From assembly GCA_947073515.1 (NCBI GenBank), contig CAMTMC010000008.1:19459-83458 (forward strand): DNA of 64,000 nucleotides, read 5' to 3'. Positions within the stretch are counted from its first letter, which is position 1. Each line of letters opens with the position of its first letter. A program made the translations under genes and the position numbers. Shown piece after piece: positions 47,973-57,410 of the stretch. The stretch comes from an uncultured bacterium (lineage in GTDB: Bacteria > Bacillota > Clostridia > Oscillospirales > Oscillospiraceae). The notes under the pieces are model-generated. The model saw only the letters and a program-made list of their open reading frames with translations. It made no database searches and had not been told where the DNA came from.

Positions 47973-50591
47973 TTATTTCCGGGGAATGATCCGGGCGGTG
48001 TTCCGCACCTTGCCCAGCTCCCCGCCCCGCAGGTTCTGCCGGGCGATGAGGGCGGAGATCTCTCCCCGGGCCCCCTCCACCTCCGCCTTAAAGGCCCGGG
48101 CGGACAGCCGCAGGGCCCCGTGGCCCAGGATAATCAGCTGCTCCAGCCCGTCGGAGGTGGCCACCCGAACCCGGTGGTCCTTCCCCAGGTCATAGGTGGT
48201 CTTCTCAATGTAGGCGTCGGCGGTCTCCGCCTCCTTGGTGTACACCACATAGATGTTGTCCCGTTTCTCCACAGAACCGGGGTTGCCCTTCACCTTGTAG
48301 GCGTCAAACACCAGGATGACCACGCATTTCTTGAACCCCTGGTAGTTGGACAAAATCTCCATCAGGGCGGTCCGGGCGGCGGAGACGTCGTCCTGGGCCA
48401 GCTCCTTCAGCTCGTCCCAGGCGAAGATAATGTTGTAGCCGTCCACCAGCAGGTACTCCGGGCCGGACTTCTGGTTCCGGATGGTATACTTCCCCTCGTC
48501 CAGGCTGGTGCGGGCGGGCCTGCGCTGGGGCTCAAAGGCCCGGGTCTCCACCTTGCCATAGGTGTTCTCAAAAATCGCCTGAAGCTCTTTGTCCTGGGCC
48601 AGGCTCCCCCCCTGGGGGATCAGCCGGCCCCCGGCGGGCCTGGCCCCCTCCTGTTCCGGCGCCGGCGCCGGCCGCAGGCAGCTTTCCAGATGCATATGCT
48701 CTTCTACCTGGTGCCAGGGCACGTTCACCCCCGCCCCGTGGGAGCAGAACACCGAGTCGGCGGTGTTCTCCAGATCCCGCTCCGGGTCATAGCCCATCGC
48801 CTCCACAACCTTCTCCTGATTGACGCAGGGCTCATACCCCCGGAGGGCGCAGCTCAGCCGCCCCCGGCCCCGGGTGTAGGCGGCCACGTCCCTCCAGTAG
48901 CCCCGCATCCGGGCCACCGGGGCCCAGCCGGTGAGGAGGACCAGCTCCCCGGCCCCCTCCGGGCCCTCCACCGTGCCGCCCATCCCCTGGATGTCGGTCA
49001 TGGCCCGGCCCACGCAGTCCTGGGGCAGCTCCAGCTGGAAGCTGTAGTAGGGCTCCAGCAGGACGCTCTCCGCCCGCATCAGGCCCTGGCGCACCGCCCG
49101 GTAGGTGGCCTGGCGGAAGTCGCCCCCCTCGGTGTGCTTCAGGTGGGCCCGTCCGGCCACCAGGGTGATTTTCATATCGGTGACAGGGCTGCCGGTGAGC
49201 ACCCCCCGGTGGCGCTTCTCCACCAGGTGGGTGAGAATCAGCCTCTGCCAGTTCAGATCCAGCTGGTCGGTGGAGCAGGCGGAGGCGAACCGCAGGCCGC
49301 TCCCCCGCTCCCCGGGCTCCAGGAGCAGATGTACCTCGGCGTAGTGGCGCAGGGGCTCGAAGTGGCCCACCCCCTCCACCGTGTTGGTGATGGTCTCCCG
49401 GTAGACGATGGAGCCAGCGCCGAACGTGACCTCCACCCCGAACCGGTCCCGGATCAGCCGGGTCATCACCTCCAGCTGCACCTCCCCCATGAGCTGGAGG
49501 TGGATCTCCCCCAGCAGCTCGTTCCAGACCACCCGGAGCTGGGGGTCCTCCTCCTCCAGCTGGCGGAGGTTTTTCAGCATGGTGTGGACGTCCTGGCCCG
49601 GGGGCAGGATGACCTGATAGGTGAGTACCGGCTCCAGCTGGGGCTCCCAGTCGGCCTCCGCGGCCCCCAGCACCTGGCCGGGCCGGGTGCTGGTCAGGCC
49701 GGTGAGGGCGCACACCGTCCCCGCCGGGGCCTCGTCCAGTGTCTGATATTTGCTGCCGGAGTAGACCCGGATCTGGTTGACCTTCTCCTGCCAGCCCTCC
49801 CCCTCCAGGGTGGCCCGCACCTTGAGGGAGCCGCCGGTCACCTTCACGTGGGTCAGCCGGTCATTCCCGTCCCGGGAAATTTTGAATACCCGGGCGGCAA
49901 AATAGGGGCCGTACTCCCGTTCCAGGGTGTAGTCCTGGAACCCGGCCAACAGCTCCTCCACCCCCTCCAGCTTCAGGGCGGAGCCAAAAAAGCAGGGAAA
50001 CACGATCCGCCGGGCGATGAGGTTGGCGGCGTCCCCGGGGGTGACCTCCCCTCCCTCCAGGTAGCGCTCCATCAGCCCCTCGTCGCAGGAGGCCAGATCC
50101 TCCTGTAAACCAGCAAAGTCCTGGGAAAAGTCCAGACAGCCCCCGTCCAGCTTGTCCTGGAGCTGGGCCAGCAGCTTCTTCCGGTCGGCCCCGGCCAGGT
50201 CCATCTTGTTGATGAACAGGAAGGTGGGGATGCCCCTCCCCTCCAGCAGCCGCCAGAGGGTGCGGGTGTGGCCCTGGACCCCGTCGGTGCCGCTGACCAC
50301 CAAAATGGCGTAGTCCAGCACCTGGAGGGCCCGCTCCATCTCGGCGGAGAAGTCCACGTGCCCCGGGGTGTCCAGCAGGGTGAAGGCGGTGTCCCTGTAG
50401 GTAAACTCCGCCTGCTTGGAGAAGATGGTGATGCCCCGCTCCCGCTCCTGGGCGTCGGTGTCCAGAAAGGCGTTCCGGTGATCCACCCGCCCCAGCTTCC
50501 GCAGAGCGCCGGCGGTGTACAGCAGCCCCTCGGACAGGGTGGTTTTCCCCGCGTCCACATGGGCCAGAATGCCGGTGACCAGCTTTTTCAC
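47973..50591 (-). CDS. TetM/EF-G-like translational GTPase fused to a C-terminal YacP/Rae1-like NYN domain
   Basis: GTG start VKKLVTGILAHVDAGKTT; RERGITI, DTPGHVDF, NKMD; C-terminal YLLVDGYNIIFAWDELKELA...VVILVFDAYKVKGN...VYTKEAETADAYIEK...VATSDGLEQLIILGHGALRLSAREFKAEV-like NYN signature. Confidence 0.88.
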   Translation of the reverse strand: MKKLVTGILAHVDAGKTTLSEGLLYTAGALRKLGRVDHRNAFLDTDAQERERGITIFSKQAEFTYRDTAFTLLDTPGHVDFSAEMERALQVLDYAILVVSGTDGVQGHTRTLWRLLEGRGIPTFLFINKMDLAGADRKKLLAQLQDKLDGGCLDFSQDFAGLQEDLASCDEGLMERYLEGGEVTPGDAANLIARRIVFPCFFGSALKLEGVEELLAGFQDYTLEREYGPYFAARVFKISRDGNDRLTHVKVTGGSLKVRATLEGEGWQEKVNQIRVYSGSKYQTLDEAPAGTVCALTGLTSTRPGQVLGAAEADWEPQLEPVLTYQVILPPGQDVHTMLKNLRQLEEEDPQLRVVWNELLGEIHLQLMGEVQLEVMTRLIRDRFGVEVTFGAGSIVYRETITNTVEGVGHFEPLRHYAEVHLLLEPGERGSGLRFASACSTDQLDLNWQRLILTHLVEKRHRGVLTGSPVTDMKITLVAGRAHLKHTEGGDFRQATYRAVRQGLMRAESVLLEPYYSFQLELPQDCVGRAMTDIQGMGGTVEGPEGAGELVLLTGWAPVARMRGYWRDVAAYTRGRGRLSCALRGYEPCVNQEKVVEAMGYDPERDLENTADSVFCSHGAGVNVPWHQVEEHMHLESCLRPAPAPEQEGARPAGGRLIPQGGSLAQDKELQAIFENTYGKVETRAFEPQRRPARTSLDEGKYTIRNQKSGPEYLLVDGYNIIFAWDELKELAQDDVSAARTALMEILSNYQGFKKCVVILVFDAYKVKGNPGSVEKRDNIYVVYTKEAETADAYIEKTTYDLGKDHRVRVATSDGLEQLIILGHGALRLSARAFKAEVEGARGEISALIARQNLRGGELGKVRNTARIIPRK

Positions 50592-50860
50592 GGCCGTTTC
50601 CCCTCCTTCCCTTCTTTTTGTACCAGCATACCGTTTTCCCGGCCTCCCGTCAAGGGCGGCGGGAACCGCCGGGGGAAATTTCCTCCGGGCGTGTCCGTTA
50701 AAGAAGATCGTTTCATACAATTTCTTCCGCCAGCGGCGGGGGGAACGCGGATAAAATTCTTCCTTTGGGGCACTCCTTTTCCTCCCCCTCCTATGGACTT
50801 TTTTCCAAAAAAGAAGTATAATAGGATCTTCAAATGTATGCTTGTGAAAAGGAGCCGTCC

Positions 50861-51742
50861 ATGCCGTACACAATTTTGTGGATCTTCTTTGTTTACGCCT
50901 TTTTGGGCTGGTGCTCTGAGGTGAGCTACGCCGCCCTGGTCACCGGGAAGTTTGTCAACCGGGGGTTTTTGAACGGCCCCTGGTGCCCCGTCTACGGCTT
51001 CGGCGCCATCGCCGTCCTGGCCTGCCTGGACCCGCTGAAGGACAACCTCCCCCTGCTGTTCCTGGGCTCGGCCCTCCTCACCTCCGCCCTGGAGTGGCTC
51101 ACCGGCTTTGTGCTGGAGAAGATCTTCCACCAGCGGTGGTGGGACTACTCCGATGAGCCCTTCAACCTGTCAGGCTACATCTGCCTGCGGTTTTCCATCC
51201 TGTGGGGCTTCGCCTGCCTGTTTGTGGTCAAGCTGCTCCACCCCACGGTCCTGCTGCTCATCCGCCTGCTCCCCCAGTTCATCGGCCTGCCCCTGCTGGT
51301 GCTGCTGTGCGCCGTGATGGCGGTGGATCTGGCCGCCACCGTGGCGTCCATCGTCCGGCTGAACCGGCGGCTGGCCCTCATCGACGAGCTGGCCGGAAAG
51401 ATCAAGGAGGCCTCCAACGACCTTGGGGAGGACCTGTCCGAACGGGTGCTGGACGCCGCCGAGAAGGGGGCCGGCTGGAAGGAGGAGCTGGAGGAGCTGT
51501 CTGAGCGGCTGGCCCAGCGCCGGGCCCAGCGGGCCGGGGAGCTGGAGGAGCTCCAGGACCGGCTGGACAGCGCCCGGGACCAGGCCCGGCGGCAGATGCT
51601 GGAGTGGCAGGACAGCGTCCAGGAGGTATTGAACCGGGAGGATTCCGGCCAGCGGCGCCTGATGCGGGCCTTTCCCAAGCTGCGCTCCACCCGCCACCGC
51701 CGCGCCCTGGAGCGGCTGCGCCGCCGTCATAACCAGGAATAA
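50861..51742 (+). CDS. Putative ABC-transporter-permease-like membrane protein (CmpB family) with coiled-coil tail
   Basis: MPYTILWIFFVYAFLGWCSEVSYAALVTGKFVNRGFLNGPWCPVYGFGA...LEWLTGFVLEKIFHQRWWDYS. Confidence 0.75.
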   Translation: MPYTILWIFFVYAFLGWCSEVSYAALVTGKFVNRGFLNGPWCPVYGFGAIAVLACLDPLKDNLPLLFLGSALLTSALEWLTGFVLEKIFHQRWWDYSDEPFNLSGYICLRFSILWGFACLFVVKLLHPTVLLLIRLLPQFIGLPLLVLLCAVMAVDLAATVASIVRLNRRLALIDELAGKIKEASNDLGEDLSERVLDAAEKGAGWKEELEELSERLAQRRAQRAGELEELQDRLDSARDQARRQMLEWQDSVQEVLNREDSGQRRLMRAFPKLRSTRHRRALERLRRRHNQE

Positions 51743-51787
51743 CCCCATAAAATCATCTCATTTCACGCAAAGGAGGGCGTCCCGCCT

Positions 51788-52309
51788 ATGGAACAATTGG
51801 AACATCTGCGCTCCCGCATGGAGGAGGAGCGCCCCACCCCCTGGGAGGAGCTGCCTGACATCGCCCTGTATATGGATCAGCTGATCTCTTACATGCCCCG
51901 CCAGCTCATCCGCTTTGACGAGGGCTCGCCGCTGACCTCCGCCATGGTGAATAACTATATCAAGGACGGCCTGGTCCCCCGGGCGGAGGGCAAGCGGTAC
52001 GGGCCCATCCACCTGGGCTACCTCACCGCGGTGGTGGCCCTGAAGCAGGTGCTGTCCGTGAAAAACATCGGCGCCCTGCTCAACGCCGGCCGGGCCACGG
52101 AAAAGACGCCGCCGGAGCTGTACGCCTACTTCTGCCGGGCGCTGGACCAGGCCCTCACCGACACCGCCCATACCATCGACCCCCAGGCCCAGGAGCAGGA
52201 CTTGGCCCGGATGGCTCTGGACTTCGCTGTGCGCAGCTACGCCAACCAGCTGGCCTGCGCCCGGATTTTGGAGATTTTGCAGCCCCCCGAGGGCCATAAG
52301 CGAAAGTAA
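51788..52309 (+). CDS. DUF1836-domain protein
   Basis: DIALYMDQLISYMPRQLIRFDEGSPLTSAMVNNYIKDGLVPRAEGKRYGPIHLGYLTAVVALKQVLS. Confidence 0.82.
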   Translation: MEQLEHLRSRMEEERPTPWEELPDIALYMDQLISYMPRQLIRFDEGSPLTSAMVNNYIKDGLVPRAEGKRYGPIHLGYLTAVVALKQVLSVKNIGALLNAGRATEKTPPELYAYFCRALDQALTDTAHTIDPQAQEQDLARMALDFAVRSYANQLACARILEILQPPEGHKRK

Positions 52310-52354
52310 GAAGCCGTACCCACCAACCCATATATCCATATAAGGAGTGATCCC

Positions 52355-53227
52355 ATGCCCAGCTTTGTCATTCTCACCGACTCCTCCGCCGACCTGGACC
52401 AGAGCATGGTCCAGCGGCTGGATGTCCAGGTGCTCCCCCTCAGCTTTATCCTCAATCAGACCACCTACCGCAATTACCCGGACAACCGGGAGATGGCGCC
52501 CCAGGACTTCTACGGCCGCCTGCGCCAGGGGGAGGCCGCCACCACCGCCGCCCTCAACGTGGCGGAGTATACCGAGGCGCTGGAGCCCCTGCTCCAGGCG
52601 GGCCACGACGTGCTGATCCTGGCCTTCTCCTCCGGGCTGTCCACCACCTTCAACTCCTCCTCCATCGCTGTGGAGGAGCTGCGGGAGAAGTACCCGGAGC
52701 GGAAGCTGTACACGGTAGACACCCTGTGCGCCTCCCTGGGCCAGGGGCTGCTGGTCTACCTGGCCGCCCAGGAGCGGGCCAAGGGGAAGAGCATTGAGGA
52801 GGTCCGCCAGTGGGCCGAGGATCACAAGCTGTCCATCTGCCACCAGTTCACGGTGGACGACCTCCACTTCCTGAAGCGGGGCGGCCGGGTGTCCGCCGCC
52901 ACCGCCGTGGTGGGCTCCATGCTCCAGATCAAGCCTGTGCTCCACGTGGACAACGAGGGACACCTGATCAACATCGCCAAGGCCCGGGGCCGCCACGCCT
53001 CCCTGAAGGCCCTGGTGGACAAGATGGAGCAGACCGCCATCAACCCGGCGGATCAGATGGTGTTCATCAGCCACGGGGACTGTCTGGAGGACGCCCAGGC
53101 GGTGGCCGAGATGGTAAAGGCCCGCTTTGGGGTGAGCCAGGTCTACCTCAACCAGATCGGGCCGGTCATCGGCGCCCACTCCGGGCCGGGCACCGTGGCT
53201 CTGTTCTACATTGGAACGGAGCGTTAA
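52355..53227 (+). CDS. DegV-family fatty-acid-binding protein
   Basis: MPSFVILTDSSADLDQSMVQRLDVQVLPLSF; LAFSSGLSTTFNSS; DDLHFLKRGGRVSAATAVVGSMLQIKPVLHV. Confidence 0.95.
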   Translation: MPSFVILTDSSADLDQSMVQRLDVQVLPLSFILNQTTYRNYPDNREMAPQDFYGRLRQGEAATTAALNVAEYTEALEPLLQAGHDVLILAFSSGLSTTFNSSSIAVEELREKYPERKLYTVDTLCASLGQGLLVYLAAQERAKGKSIEEVRQWAEDHKLSICHQFTVDDLHFLKRGGRVSAATAVVGSMLQIKPVLHVDNEGHLINIAKARGRHASLKALVDKMEQTAINPADQMVFISHGDCLEDAQAVAEMVKARFGVSQVYLNQIGPVIGAHSGPGTVALFYIGTER

Positions 53228-53239
53228 GGGAGCGGCAGC

Positions 53240-53290
53240 CTGTAGGGGCGGCTATCAGCCGCCCGGGGGAGCGTACTATGCGCCCCTGCA
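53240..53290. repeat. Short double-hairpin repeat, copy 2 (inverted relative to copy 1)
   Basis: ctgtaggggcggctatcagccgcccgggggagcgtactatgcgcccctgca. Confidence 0.75.
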
Positions 53291-53331
53291 ACCCGCGCCT
53301 CAATTTCCGAAACAGATTGGATGTGGAACCT

Positions 53332-54273
53332 ATGGACGAGATCAAATGGCTGGAAGTAACCGTCAACACCACCCCTGACCAGCTGGACAGGGTGTGCGCC
53401 AAGCTGGCCGCCAACGGGATGGACTCCCTGGTCATTGAGGACGAGGGGGACTTCCTGGCCTTTTTGGATCAGAACAAGCAGTTTTGGGACTATGTGGACC
53501 AGGAGCTGCTGGACCGGATGAAGGGGGTCACCCGGGTCAAATTCTACGTCACCGACGACGGGGACGGCAGGGCGCAGCTGGAGCGCCATGTCCAAGGCTT
53601 GGACTGGGAGTACTCCGTCCTCCCCCTTGCGGACAACGACTGGGCCTACAGCTGGCAGAAGTATTATAAGCCCCTGGAAATTGGAAAGCGGCTGTATGTG
53701 GTGCCGGAGTGGCTGCGGGAGGAGCCCGTCCCCGCCGGCCGGGTACCCTTTTACCTGAACCCGGGGCTCACCTTCGGCACCGGCTCCCACGCCTCCACCC
53801 AGCTGTGCCTGGAGGGGGTGGAAGAGCATGCCGTCCCCGGCCGGCCCGTGCTGGACCTGGGCTGTGGCAGCGGGATTTTGTCCATCGCCGCCCTGTGCCT
53901 GGGGGCGTCCAGCGCCGTGGCAGTGGACATCGACCCCAAGGCGGTGGACGTGGCCTATGAGAACGCCGCCCTCAACAGCATCGGCCGGGAGCGGTACACC
54001 GTCCGGGCGGGGAACGTGCTGTCCGACCGGGCGCTGGCGGCGGAGCTGGCCCGGAACCGGTATCACCTGGTGCTGGCCAACATCGTGGCCGACGTGATCA
54101 TCCCCCTGGCCCCCCAGGTGCCTGGCCTGCTGGCGGAGGACGGGATCTTCCTGTGCTCCGGCATCATCGACACCCGGGCCCGGGAGGTGGAGGACGCCCT
54201 GCGGCGGGCGGGCCTCACCCTCACCAAAAAGCGGGAGAAAAACGGCTGGGTGGCCCTGGAGGCCACTGTATAA
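53332..54273 (+). CDS. prmA: Ribosomal protein L11 methyltransferase
   Basis: MDEIKWLEVTVNTTPDQLDRV; LNPGLTFGTGSHASTQLCLE; VLDLGCGSGILSIAA; LANIVADVI. Confidence 0.94.
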   Translation: MDEIKWLEVTVNTTPDQLDRVCAKLAANGMDSLVIEDEGDFLAFLDQNKQFWDYVDQELLDRMKGVTRVKFYVTDDGDGRAQLERHVQGLDWEYSVLPLADNDWAYSWQKYYKPLEIGKRLYVVPEWLREEPVPAGRVPFYLNPGLTFGTGSHASTQLCLEGVEEHAVPGRPVLDLGCGSGILSIAALCLGASSAVAVDIDPKAVDVAYENAALNSIGRERYTVRAGNVLSDRALAAELARNRYHLVLANIVADVIIPLAPQVPGLLAEDGIFLCSGIIDTRAREVEDALRRAGLTLTKKREKNGWVALEATV

Positions 54274-54436
54274 GAGCCTGTTCAGCATCTTCCCAAACGC
54301 CGGCTGGCGGGTCTTTTGCCGCCATGATTCGCTCAATTTTTTTGAAATCCACAAAGGATTCCTGCAAAAATTTATTTTCGCCTGACGGAAAAATCCCTCG
54401 CCATTCGGCATTTTTTCAGATACGAAACAGGCTCTA
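54273..54436. repeat. MITE-like intergenic element with imperfect terminal inverted repeats
   Basis: Ends agagcctgttcagcatc ... gatacgaaacaggctcta; abuts the prmA stop codon. Confidence 0.5.
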
Positions 54437-54445
54437 AAGAAACGG

Positions 54446-54480
54446 CCCCCACCGGCTATGCCGGTGGGGGTTCCTCTTTT
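54446..54480. terminator. Hairpin between prmA and the convergent membrane-protein gene
   Basis: cccccaccggc tat gccggtggggg followed by ttcctctttt. Confidence 0.65.
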
Positions 54481-54978
54481 CTACTCCAAATCCTCGATAC
54501 GCATCCGCCGCAGGTCCTCCTGGGTGTCCCTCCGGCCCTTGTAGTGCAGCCAGATCCCGCCGAAGATCACGGTGGGGATGTTGGCCGCCAGGAAGATCAC
54601 CGCCGTGATCACAATCATCCGGACGGTGTCCGCCTTGGCCTCCGCCGGATTGTAGTTTGGGTCCGGGTACTGGTCCAGGATATTGCCCTCCCCGTCGTAG
54701 ACGGTGACGGTGCCGTTTTTGGTGACCGTCTCCTGGATCACCACGCCGTTCTCCTCCAGGATGGTGCCGCCGCTGGCCCCGCCCACGCCCTGGAAGGACG
54801 CCACGCTGAGCACCATCAGCAGGGACATGGCGAGGGACAGACAGGGCAGGATCAGCCCCAGCCGCCTCCCCTTCCGGCACAGCCACACCTGAAGCACAAT
54901 CAGCAGGGCGATGGGCACCAGGGCCATGAAGACGCCCACAATCATTCTCACGCCCAAGATTGAAAACAGTGTACTCAT
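54481..54978 (-). CDS. Hypothetical membrane protein
   Basis: 165-aa ORF with several TM segments (VGVFMALVPIALLIVLQVWL, MIVITAVIFLAANIPTVIFGGIWL); overlaps upstream gene by 4 bp. Confidence 0.6.
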   Translation of the reverse strand: MSTLFSILGVRMIVGVFMALVPIALLIVLQVWLCRKGRRLGLILPCLSLAMSLLMVLSVASFQGVGGASGGTILEENGVVIQETVTKNGTVTVYDGEGNILDQYPDPNYNPAEAKADTVRMIVITAVIFLAANIPTVIFGGIWLHYKGRRDTQEDLRRMRIEDLE

Positions 54979-55304
54979 TTCCCTTCCTTTCCGGCCCCCT
55001 CCCCGGGGGCCTCTCCTCTCACTTTCTTATACTCGTTGATGAGCAGCTTGGCGGTGTCGAAGTCCAGCCGCTCGTTCACCGCCAGCCGCTTGATGGTGGC
55101 GATATAGGGGTCGGCGGCGGTGTCCTCGCCGATCTTGATCTTCTGGATCAGCCGGTCCAGCCGCAGGCGGACAGTGGGGTAGGTCACCCCGTACTGGGCC
55201 GCCATCTCCTTCAGGGAGCCGGAGGCCAGGATGAACCGCTTGATAAAGGCCAAATCCTCCTCCTCCAGGCCGGACATCCAGTCGGGCAGCAGTTCGACAG
55301 GCAT
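54975..55304 (-). CDS. DUF2089-family protein
   Basis: LPDWMSGLEEEDLAFIKRFILASGSLKEMAAQYGVTYPTVRLRLDRLIQKI. Confidence 0.82.
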   Translation of the reverse strand: MPVELLPDWMSGLEEEDLAFIKRFILASGSLKEMAAQYGVTYPTVRLRLDRLIQKIKIGEDTAADPYIATIKRLAVNERLDFDTAKLLINEYKKVRGEAPGEGAGKEGK

Positions 55305-55438
55305 AACACCTCTCCTTTCGGTTTGCTTCCTCTGGTTTGACCTCATTATATACTTTAATTTTATTAAAGTCAAGTTTAATTTTATTTTTTATTTTGTGAA
55401 AATAAATGCCCCGTTCGGGGCATTGGATGGGGACGGGG

Positions 55439-56344
55439 CTACCCGTCGATCATGGTGTCCTTGGCCCTCCGGCGGAGGAAGGAGAACTTGGTCTCAGAGC
55501 AGATGACGGCCACAAAGATCAGGGCGAAGCCGATGAGCAGCCGGGCGTTCACCGGGTCGCCATAGAAGAGGACGGAGAAGATCACGCCGGTCACCGACTC
55601 CAGGGAGAGGAGGATGGCGGCGGCGGCGGGCTCGGTCCACACCATGCCGATGTTCTGGAACAGCATGGCCACAGCGGTACACATCACGCTGAGATACAGC
55701 ACCGCCCAAACCACCGCCGGGTCCTGGAAGGCCTGGAGGGGAAAGTCCTCCACCAGGGCCCCGGCCGCCCAGCAGTACAGGCCGGTGAAGAAAAACTGGA
55801 AAACGGTAAAGAGGATGACATCCTTCCCCTTGGACAGCACCACCACGCCGATGAGGTTGACGGCGCACAGCAGGGCCCCCAGCAAGGTGAGCAGATCCCC
55901 GATGTTGATGGTGAGCCGCTCGTTGAGGGAGACCAGCCCCACCCCGGCGATACACAGCGCCGCCGCCAGGACGTTGTACCGGTCGGGCCGCCGCTTCAGC
56001 GCCGCCCAGGCCAGGAAGGGGACGATGACACAGTATACCGCCGTCAAAAAGGCGTTTTTGGACGGGGTGGTGTAGATCAGCCCGTAGGTCTGGGCGGCGT
56101 AGACCAGAAAGAGGATGAAACCGGACACCGCCCCCCGCCACAGGTAGTCGGGGGCAAAGGAGCGCCACCCCTTCCCCACCACCACGGCCAGGATCAGCGA
56201 GCCCAGGGTGAAGCGGAAGGCCACCAGGTAGAAGGCGGGCAGGGCGTCCAGGGCGTTTTTCATCACCACAAAGGACGTGCCCCAGATGAGGGCGGCGGCC
56301 AACAGCATGGGCTTGGCCAGTTTTTTCATCAGGTCAGGGGACAT
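55439..56344 (-). CDS. EamA/DMT-family transporter
   Basis: AAALIWGTSFVVMKNALDALPAFYLVAFRFTLGSLIL; duplicated EamA halves. Confidence 0.92.
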   Translation of the reverse strand: MSPDLMKKLAKPMLLAAALIWGTSFVVMKNALDALPAFYLVAFRFTLGSLILAVVVGKGWRSFAPDYLWRGAVSGFILFLVYAAQTYGLIYTTPSKNAFLTAVYCVIVPFLAWAALKRRPDRYNVLAAALCIAGVGLVSLNERLTINIGDLLTLLGALLCAVNLIGVVVLSKGKDVILFTVFQFFFTGLYCWAAGALVEDFPLQAFQDPAVVWAVLYLSVMCTAVAMLFQNIGMVWTEPAAAAILLSLESVTGVIFSVLFYGDPVNARLLIGFALIFVAVICSETKFSFLRRRAKDTMIDG

Positions 56345-56419
56345 GGGTATCAACTCCAGCTTGTCAGATAGGGGCGGGCTGTGGTATCATCAAAGCCGCA
56401 AACCCTGCCGCAAATGAGG

Positions 56420-56592
56420 ATCCCTTCGATTGACAAGGGGCAATACGTCTGTCGGCGGAGTTTTTCGGGAGCGAAAATAGACGCTGGCAAGGCAGACGAG
56501 GCAGCCGGGCTGACGCCCGGCAACGAGGATAACGCCGCCAGCATCTGCTTTAGCCCCGAAAAACCGTGTTGCCCCTTGTCAATCGAAGGGAT
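56420..56592. repeat. MITE-like element with perfect 24-bp terminal inverted repeats and nested internal stems
   Basis: atcccttcgattgacaaggggcaa (56420-56443) / ttgccccttgtcaatcgaagggat (56569-56592). Confidence 0.85.
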
Positions 56593-56696
56593 TATATCAA
56601 AAAAAGCGGGAGCCCGCAAGACGGCGCCGGGCTCTTTGCGGCTCGCCGGGGAGATTTATTTTCCCGTCCGCTCCCGCCATTTCTCTGGGAGGAACT

Positions 56697-57335
56697 ATGT
56701 ACTTTTTTGATCTGGACGGCACGCTGCTGGACTCCAACGGGGTCTGGCTGGATATCGACATCGCCTTCCTGGGCAAGCTGGGCGTCTCCCCGGTGCCCGA
56801 GGACTACACCGAGTATGTCACCCACCACTCCTTCCCCGCCTCGGCCCAGTACACCAAAGAGCGCTTCCAGCTGGCCCTGGCCTGGGAGGAGATCGCCGCC
56901 GCCTGGCAGGACATGGCCCTGGCGGCCTACAGCGGCCAGCTGGAGCTGAAGCCCGGGGCGAAGGAGTTCCTTCTCCGGGCCCGGCGGGCGGGGGTCCCCT
57001 GCGGGCTGATTACCTCCTGCATGCCACACCTGACCCGGGCGGCCCTGGAGCGCCACGGCCTCGCCCCCCTGCTGGACCCGGTGCTCATCGCCGGGGAGCT
57101 GGGGATGGAGAAGCGGGACCCGGGCCTCTACCGCCGGCTGGCGGCGGAGGCGGGGCTGGAACCGGGGGACTGCGTCCTCTTTGACGACTCGCCGGTGTAC
57201 CTGGCCGCCGCCAAGGAGGCCGGGTGGCGGGTGTACGGGGTGGCCGACCCCATCTTCGCCGGCCGGGAGGAGGAATTTTCCGCCCTGTGCGGCCCGGAAG
57301 GCTACCCCTTCTCTTTTTTTGGCCCGCTCCCATGA
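56697..57335 (+). CDS. HAD-family hydrolase
   Basis: MYFFDLDGTLLDSNGVWLDID; GLITSC; GDCVLFDDSPVYLAAAKEAGWRVYGV. Confidence 0.9.
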   Translation: MYFFDLDGTLLDSNGVWLDIDIAFLGKLGVSPVPEDYTEYVTHHSFPASAQYTKERFQLALAWEEIAAAWQDMALAAYSGQLELKPGAKEFLLRARRAGVPCGLITSCMPHLTRAALERHGLAPLLDPVLIAGELGMEKRDPGLYRRLAAEAGLEPGDCVLFDDSPVYLAAAKEAGWRVYGVADPIFAGREEEFSALCGPEGYPFSFFGPLP

Positions 57336-57352
57336 ATATGCCGGCACACTTG

Positions 57353-57387
57353 AAACGAGGGAGGTTCCAATGGAACCTCCCTCGTTT
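57353..57387. terminator. Bidirectional terminator between converging HAD and SLH genes
   Basis: aaacgagggaggttcca/tggaacctccctcgttt, perfect 17-bp stem with 1-nt centre. Confidence 0.85.
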
Positions 57388-57410
57388 TGCCCCTGTTGGG
57401 GATCAGCTCT

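Noticed and set aside
48120-50108. 662-aa plus-strand ORF antisense to the TetM-like/NYN gene
   Set aside because: Low-complexity translation and complete overlap with a strongly supported GTPase gene.
47973-50591. Straight call as tetracycline resistance gene tet(M)/tet(W)
   Set aside because: The protein is clearly diverged from classical Tet proteins and carries an extra NYN domain, so a resistance function cannot be asserted from sequence alone.
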